From assembly GCA_003224665.1 (NCBI GenBank), contig QHZM01000171.1, positions 1 to 10,635 of the forward strand: a stretch of 10,635 nt of DNA. Reading direction: 5' to 3'. The position numbers and the translations under genes were made by a program. The DNA comes from Acidobacteriota bacterium. Lineage in GTDB: Bacteria; Acidobacteriota; Terriglobia; UBA7540. Below are positions 5,789-10,635 of the stretch, in pieces. How positions within the stretch are numbered: the first letter of the stretch is position 1; each line of letters begins with the position of its first letter. Below the pieces are notes generated by a model. It was not told where the DNA came from and made no database searches. It saw only the letters and a program-made list of their open reading frames with translations.

Positions 5789-8700
5789 GTGAAACGCACT
5801 TGCGTCGAGCGTGTTTTCATTCTTGCGACTCTGGCCCTGGGGCTCTTACTTCCGTCCCTGGCCATCGCCCAGGTGGATCGCGGAGCAATCTCCGGCACGG
5901 TAACCGACTCGACCGGCGCCGTCGTGCCCGGGGCCGCGGTCATGATCACCAACCTTGAAACGAACCAGTCCATCAAGCTGACCACCGACAACTCGGGCGG
6001 GTACGTGGCCAATCTTTTGAAGATCGGGACCTACGCGGTCGCCGCCGAGAAAGAGGGCTTCCAGAAGACCGTGCAGCCGAAGGTTGACGTCGAAGTGAAC
6101 CAGGTGGTCAGGGTGGACTTGGTGCTCCAGGTGGGAGCCGTCACCCAGACCGTGGAAGTGACTGCCGCTCCTCCGCTCGTGCAGAGCGAGACCTCCTCGC
6201 TCGGAACGGTTGAGACCGAGCGGCGCATTGTGGACCTTCCGCTCAATGGGCGGAACTTCATCGCCCTGGCCTATCTGGGCCCGGGGGCCAACTCCGGCCA
6301 GCAGGGGACCAACGTCAGCGGCGGAGTGTTCGAGAATGAGCGCGGCAACGAAGCCCTTTCCGTCAACGGGTTGCGCGTCTCGAACAACAACTTCCTGCTC
6401 GACGGCGTGGACAACAACGAGTTTGGGCTGGGGGGCGTGATCGCCATGCCTCCCCCCGACGCGATCCAGGAGTTCCGGATCGAGGAAAACTCCATGAGCG
6501 CGGAATTCGGCCGCGGCGGCGCCGCTGTCAACGTGGCGCTCAATTCCGGAACCAACCAAGTCCACGGCGGGGCGTACGAGTTCGTCCGCAACGACAAACT
6601 GGACGCGGCGAACTTTTTCGACAACGTCGCGGGTCTCACGAAACCCTCCTTCCGCCGCAACCAGTACGGTTTCTTCCTCGGCGGGCCAATCAAGAAAAAT
6701 AAGACCTTCATTTTCGGGGATTACCAGGGCATCCGCGTCCGGCAAGGTTTGACTTTTGTGGATACGCTTCCCAACGCCGCCGAGCAGTCCGGCGACTTCA
6801 GCGGGCGGCTCACGGGGAGCACGTTCTCACCCTGTCCGAATCCCGGGGCGGGTGACCCGACGTTCGACGAGGGAGCCATCTTCGATCCCGCGACGACGCG
6901 CGGCTTCACCTGCTCCGACAACACGGTCATCGCCCTCCGCGACCAGTTTTCTTACCTGGGCCAGGATAACGTCATCCCCCCCACGATGATCAACCAAGTC
7001 GGGCAGAACATCGCGAATCTCTATCCGCTGCCCAACATTCCCGGGGCCGGGTTCTTCAACAACTATGGCTTGAACCCGAAGCTCACCAATGACCAGGATT
7101 CCTTCGATATCCGTTTCGATCACCGCTTCAGTGACGCGGACCAGCTCTTCGCGCACTACAGCTTCGGGGATATCGACAGTCACCGCCCGAGCTCCCTTGG
7201 AGATCTGGGTGGCGACGTCTGCTGCCCAAGCAACTCCAAGAACCGGGCCCAGCACTGGGCGTCCGGCTGGACGCACACGCTCAGCCCGGCCCTGCTGAAC
7301 GACCTTCATGGGGGCTTCTTCCGGTACCATGTTGCCGGCCTGCCTCTCAACTTCGGCAAAAATCTCTCGCAATCGCTCGGGATCCCCAATGCCAACCGCG
7401 GGGACGAGACTTCCTCGAGCCTGTCGTTCATCGAAGTTTCTGGCTTCCAGAGCCTGGGCGACTCGCTTTGGACTCCGGAATTCGTGGTCGAAAACATCTT
7501 CCAGATTGCCGACACCCTGAGCTGGGTGCGCGGCAAGCACTCGCTGAAATTTGGCATTGACTTCCGGCGCCAGCAGCGGAACTTCTTCCAGACCACGGCG
7601 CCGAGTGGCTGGTTCAGTTTCAGCGGGCAGTACACCACCGACCTGACGACGGGCAGCGGTGGATCCGGCCTCGCCGACCTGCTGGTGGGCGTTCCCGGCT
7701 TCTTCGAACAGGACACCCTGCAGGGTGAGTATCCGACGCGCTATTGGGACCTGGCCGGATTCGTTCAGGATGATTACCACGTCACGCCGAACCTGACCCT
7801 CAACCTCGGCCTTCGCTACGAAGTTGTCTCCCCGACGAACGGCCGCATCGGGAACTTCGACCTGCAGCGAGCCGTCGTGGTCAATGCAGAAGGACCGAAT
7901 GCCGTGCCCCACGCGGGCGTCCAGTTCGACAAGAACAACGTCGGGCCACGAGTCGGGTTTGCCTGGTCACCCTTCGGGGGCAAGCGCACGGTGGTACGCA
8001 GCGCCTTTGGAATCTTTTACTCCCAGGAAGGCAACATTTTCGATGACTTGGGACTGAACCCGCCCTATCTCACGGTGAACTCCCAGAACTTCAGCGCCGG
8101 TCAAATCCCTCCCGCGGGCCAGTACATTGACAAGATCCTGCCCGCCACGGTGAGCTTCCCCGACCCGACCTCCCCGTTTGGCACGGTTCGCACCAACGGC
8201 CCCAAGCGCGTTATCCCATACATCATGGAGTGGAACTCCAACCTCCAACAGGAACTGGGCCACGACTGGGTGGTCCAGGCCGCCTACGTCGGCTCGCGCG
8301 GTTTGCACCTGTGGAATCACGAGTCCAGCAACCTGAACCAGCCGCCGCTGCCTCTCGATTCCAACTTTTCAGTTGGCAACTCCGGGCGGCCGTACTTCGA
8401 CCGGCTCCCGGGTCTGGACGTGATTCTGCCCTGGAACTTCCCCCAGCTCAGCCTGGCCTACCATGCCTTCCAGACTTCGGTGAACAAACGGTTCTCCAAT
8501 GGGTTCAACATTCTCGCCTCGTACACGTTCGCCAAGAACCTGGGAACCGCGGACGGAAACGTCGGCGCACAGATCCAGAACGCCTACGATATCGCCGCGG
8601 AAAAAGGTCCTGTGCAGCCGGACCTTCGCCACCGCTTTGTGGTGAGCTATCTCTGGGAGTTGCCGTTTGGTAAGGGCCGGAAGTTCCTCGGCGGCTTGCC

Positions 8701-9229
8701 CAGTGCCGCCGACCTGATTCTGGGAGGCTGGCAGATTTCCGGCATCACCCTGCTGCGCAGCGGCGAGGTTTACACGGCGTTCCTCTCCGATGGTCAAACC
8801 AACACCGGCGCGGGCGGGCGGCCCGACCGCATCCACAACCCGTACGATTTCGCTTTCGACACGGCGACGCAGGGGGCGCTTGGTTGCAGCCAGCCCGGCA
8901 AGCAGACGCTCGACTGCTTCTACAACCAGGCCGCCTTCGTCTTGCCACCGCTCGCCCCGGGCCAGACCTTCGCGCACCAGTTCGGCAACGGCGGACGCAC
9001 CAACCTTCGTGGCTCAGATCAGCGCAACTTCGACTTCGCGTTCCTGAAGGACTTCCGCATCACCGAACGCCACAAGCTGCAATTCCGTGCGGAGTTCTTC
9101 AACCTGTGGAACACGCCGCAGTTTGCGCTGCCCGGAGGGACTGTTGACCAGTCTGGCGGCGCCAGCATCCGGGGCACGCTGCCCGACAACCAGCGCGAGA
9201 TCCAGCTCGCGCTGAAGTGGATGTTTTAG
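5789..9229 (+). CDS. TonB-dependent receptor, Oar-like, with carboxypeptidase-regulatory domain
   Basis: This is a ~1146-residue outer-membrane beta-barrel receptor of the Oar type, typical of Acidobacteriota. Residues 1-27 form a signal peptide (MKRTC basic start, hydrophobic core, AIA before Q28). Residues ~31-115 are a carboxypeptidase-regulatory-like beta-sandwich, opening RGAISGTVTDSTGAVVPGA. A plug domain follows, with DLPLNGRNF and FLLDGVDNNEFG, then a long barrel with aromatic-rich strands (e.g. FRRNQYGFFLGGPIKKNKTF). The C-terminus (FFNLWNTPQFALPG ... LALKWMF) ends in phenylalanine, the usual signal for insertion by the BAM machinery. Such receptors import or bind large substrates, often glycans or peptides, using TonB energy; the ligand cannot be read here. 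GTG 5789 is chosen because of GGAGG five bases upstream. The hydrolase gene downstream suggests polymer use, but the 322-nt gap argues for a separate promoter. Confidence 0.93.
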   Translation: MKRTCVERVFILATLALGLLLPSLAIAQVDRGAISGTVTDSTGAVVPGAAVMITNLETNQSIKLTTDNSGGYVANLLKIGTYAVAAEKEGFQKTVQPKVDVEVNQVVRVDLVLQVGAVTQTVEVTAAPPLVQSETSSLGTVETERRIVDLPLNGRNFIALAYLGPGANSGQQGTNVSGGVFENERGNEALSVNGLRVSNNNFLLDGVDNNEFGLGGVIAMPPPDAIQEFRIEENSMSAEFGRGGAAVNVALNSGTNQVHGGAYEFVRNDKLDAANFFDNVAGLTKPSFRRNQYGFFLGGPIKKNKTFIFGDYQGIRVRQGLTFVDTLPNAAEQSGDFSGRLTGSTFSPCPNPGAGDPTFDEGAIFDPATTRGFTCSDNTVIALRDQFSYLGQDNVIPPTMINQVGQNIANLYPLPNIPGAGFFNNYGLNPKLTNDQDSFDIRFDHRFSDADQLFAHYSFGDIDSHRPSSLGDLGGDVCCPSNSKNRAQHWASGWTHTLSPALLNDLHGGFFRYHVAGLPLNFGKNLSQSLGIPNANRGDETSSSLSFIEVSGFQSLGDSLWTPEFVVENIFQIADTLSWVRGKHSLKFGIDFRRQQRNFFQTTAPSGWFSFSGQYTTDLTTGSGGSGLADLLVGVPGFFEQDTLQGEYPTRYWDLAGFVQDDYHVTPNLTLNLGLRYEVVSPTNGRIGNFDLQRAVVVNAEGPNAVPHAGVQFDKNNVGPRVGFAWSPFGGKRTVVRSAFGIFYSQEGNIFDDLGLNPPYLTVNSQNFSAGQIPPAGQYIDKILPATVSFPDPTSPFGTVRTNGPKRVIPYIMEWNSNLQQELGHDWVVQAAYVGSRGLHLWNHESSNLNQPPLPLDSNFSVGNSGRPYFDRLPGLDVILPWNFPQLSLAYHAFQTSVNKRFSNGFNILASYTFAKNLGTADGNVGAQIQNAYDIAAEKGPVQPDLRHRFVVSYLWELPFGKGRKFLGGLPSAADLILGGWQISGITLLRSGEVYTAFLSDGQTNTGAGGRPDRIHNPYDFAFDTATQGALGCSQPGKQTLDCFYNQAAFVLPPLAPGQTFAHQFGNGGRTNLRGSDQRNFDFAFLKDFRITERHKLQFRAEFFNLWNTPQFALPGGTVDQSGGASIRGTLPDNQREIQLALKWMF

Positions 9230-9455
9230 GCGCAGCAGCACTCAGCATCGCGTGACGGACAAAGCGACGCGCCACCAGGGAGGGTTAAACGTTTGTCCCG
9301 CGCTTGTAACGGGAAAGATCGAAACTTGCTTCCTTGACGAAATGAGCGGGAGTGTTCAGCAACCGGCAGCTTACGCTCAAAGGCGCCAGTTTAAAAGCTA
9401 ATCCGAAACCGATTCGCCCGATGCGCTGCGCAGCCTGGCATTGGCTCGGCAATAG

Positions 9456-9473
9456 GGCTACGTTTCGTTAGCC
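9456..9473 (+). other. Bulged hairpin in the intergenic region
   Basis: GGCT/AGCC outer and ACG/CGT inner pairs enclose a TTT loop with one unpaired T, giving about seven base pairs. No T run follows. It could be a weak terminator or processing element for the receptor transcript, or nothing functional. Confidence 0.35.
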
Positions 9474-9538
9474 TCCGGCTTCATGGGATATATTTCCTGC
9501 TTTACCACAGTGCACAAATCCTGGAAATTAAATTCATC

Positions 9539-9544
9539 AAGAGG
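9539..9544 (+). promoter_or_regulatory. Shine-Dalgarno AAGAGG of the hydrolase gene
   Basis: AAGAGG ends seven bases before GTG 9552 and ten bases before ATG 9555, which are adjacent in-frame codons. It supports starting here rather than at ATG 9483 or ATG 9600. Confidence 0.55.
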
Positions 9545-9554
9545 TTCAAGCGTG

Positions 9555-10635
9555 ATGGATGGGCGGTCGTATTCCTCATGGCACGGGTCGAAACTTCTAA
9601 TGGTCGGTCTATTGGCGTGCGCCTGGACAATTCCTCCTTGCCTAACGGCAGCCAATGAAAAACGACAAGTCCCCCACCATGTCCCGCCGAAGCGGTCTAC
9701 TCAAATCCGTGACGGCTTCGGGATCAATTCGAACTTGCCGCGCGAGCCCTATCTGCCGTGGGAACGCTGGTGGTGGACGCGCATGTTCGACGCGGGCGTG
9801 AGCTGGATCCGCATCGGTCAATATGAAAACAGTTCGGAGCCGACGAGCTGGGACTGGATCGAACAGAAGCGCGGTGTTTATGCTGCGCCGCCAGGACTCG
9901 ACGACTTCGTAGACTCCCTCGTCGAAAACGGCGTGAAGGTCCAAGTCCAACTCCTCTACGGCAACCCGATGTACACATCGCCCGCCGGCCGGCTGCCCGA
10001 TTCGATCGCTCCGGAGCCCGGTTCTTTTCACAACGACGACCGAAGCCTTTACTCAATTTTCTGGCCCACCAAGACACCGGCGCAGATTGACGCTTTCGTC
10101 AAATACGTAAAATGGATGGTCAATCATTTTAGAGGGCGTATTCGTTACTACGCGCTCTGGAATGAACAGGACATCGGCTACTGGAACCCGTACGGCAATC
10201 CCGAAGAATATGGGCGGCTGCTGAAGGCCTTCGCCCCGGCCGTCCACGAAACCGACCCCGAAGCCAAAGTCATCTACGGCGGCCAGGCAGACCCCTCGCG
10301 CGATTTTACGCGGCGCGCGCTCGACACTTGCCAGTGCGCGTCTCAGATCGACGTTTACGCCTACCACACCTATCCGGGGTACGGCCAGAACCTCAATCCG
10401 GAATCCATGGACTACGGCGCGTACGGACAGGAATCGCCGAGCAAGCTTCGAGAAATGGTCCGCGACTACGCCGGCATCCGCCCGGATATCGAGTATTGGG
10501 ACGACGAGTTCAATTCCATTCCGTCATGGCGCGGCTCGGACGAATCGGTCCAGGCCAAATACGTCCCCCGCGGTCTCATCTACAACTGGGCCGCGGGCGT
10601 CCGCACGTTCGTCTGGCTGCTCGCCGCCGGGACAG
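9555..10635 (+). CDS. Exported clan GH-A-type glycoside hydrolase (3' end missing)
   Basis: 360 codons are open to the right edge with no stop. The N-terminus (~14-34, LLMVGLLACAW then CLTAAN) is a probable signal peptide. The mature part reads as a TIM-barrel glycosidase of clan GH-A, closest by eye to GH39-like or PslG-like enzymes. It has GVSWIRIGQYENSSEPTSWDWIE (~81-103), then IRYYALWNEQD with the likely acid/base E204, then VIYGGQADPS (~239-248). Next come IDVYAYHTYPG (~265-275) with a conserved His/Tyr, and EYWDDEFNS with the likely nucleophile E318. The 114-residue spacing of the two glutamates suits beta-strands 4 and 7. Substrate and exact GH family are not determinable from this part. 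GTG 9552 is an alternative start directly before the ATG, and the frame extends upstream to 9456. It probably acts in the periplasm or outside the cell, and may feed the receptor encoded upstream. Confidence 0.85.
   Translation, partial: MDGRSYSSWHGSKLLMVGLLACAWTIPPCLTAANEKRQVPHHVPPKRSTQIRDGFGINSNLPREPYLPWERWWWTRMFDAGVSWIRIGQYENSSEPTSWDWIEQKRGVYAAPPGLDDFVDSLVENGVKVQVQLLYGNPMYTSPAGRLPDSIAPEPGSFHNDDRSLYSIFWPTKTPAQIDAFVKYVKWMVNHFRGRIRYYALWNEQDIGYWNPYGNPEEYGRLLKAFAPAVHETDPEAKVIYGGQADPSRDFTRRALDTCQCASQIDVYAYHTYPGYGQNLNPESMDYGAYGQESPSKLREMVRDYAGIRPDIEYWDDEFNSIPSWRGSDESVQAKYVPRGLIYNWAAGVRTFVWLLAAGT

Larger units (their letters stand above)
9230..9551 (+). other. Intergenic region between receptor and hydrolase genes
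   Basis: This 322-nt gap has no supported gene on either strand. It contains a bulged hairpin (9456-9473), a weaker TCCCG-N9-CGGGA inverted repeat (9296-9314) and TATATT at 9489-9494, a possible -10 box for the hydrolase gene with no convincing -35. No clear intrinsic terminator with a T tract is visible after the receptor gene. Confidence 0.55.

Noticed and set aside
6827..7912. Minus-strand 361-codon open frame opposite the receptor gene
   Set aside because: High GC3 on the coding strand leaves the antisense frame free of stops. The protein resembles no family I know, and the plus frame encodes conserved receptor sequence throughout.
9296..9314. TCCCG-N9-CGGGA as terminator of the receptor gene
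   Set aside because: The stem is only five base pairs with a large loop, and no T run follows.
9425..9434. 10-bp perfect palindrome GCTGCGCAGC
   Set aside because: It is short, isolated and GC-rich, with no nearby promoter element or second copy noted. Chance is a sufficient explanation.
9458..9655. Minus-strand 65-codon open frame in the gap before the hydrolase
   Set aside because: It overlaps the hydrolase signal peptide, has no visible ribosome-binding site and shows no recognisable motif.

Overview
The window reads like part of a chromosome from an Acidobacteriota-type soil bacterium (Bryobacter/Solibacter-like). This is inferred from the gene families, not from a marker gene. The clues are a very large TonB-dependent receptor of the Oar/carboxypeptidase-regulatory type, a CRTAC1/ASPIC-UnbV protein next to a TPR protein, a kinesin-light-chain-like TPR protein, high GC content and several predicted exported proteins. 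All six supported genes lie on the plus strand. I saw no tRNA, rRNA, CRISPR array, insertion sequence or phage gene.

Left part (1-1976): the 3' part of a TPR gene with 42-residue repeats runs in from the left edge. After a 54-nt gap comes an acetamidase/formamidase-family gene with its own Shine-Dalgarno sequence and a probable signal peptide.

Middle (1977-5609): a short intergenic stretch carries a perfect TATAAT box only seven bases before the GTG of a CRTAC1/ASPIC-UnbV gene, so this transcript is probably leaderless. A 609-codon TPR gene follows and overlaps its end. The two probably form one transcription unit. The last ~130 codons of the TPR gene have a clearly different third-position composition from the rest.

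Right part (5610-10635): a 179-nt gap holds a plausible sigma70-type promoter with an inverted repeat over its -35 element. It precedes a ~1146-residue Oar-like outer-membrane receptor. A 322-nt gap with a bulged hairpin separates this from the 5' part of an exported clan GH-A glycoside hydrolase that is cut by the right edge. Both likely catalytic glutamates of this enzyme are visible.

The receptor and hydrolase could work together in polymer capture and breakdown. The CRTAC1/TPR pair is a recurrent surface or secretion-type pairing of unknown job. No clearly new system is demonstrated. The points most worth a second look are the leaderless promoter, the overlapping start and composition break of the TPR gene, and the exported amidase.
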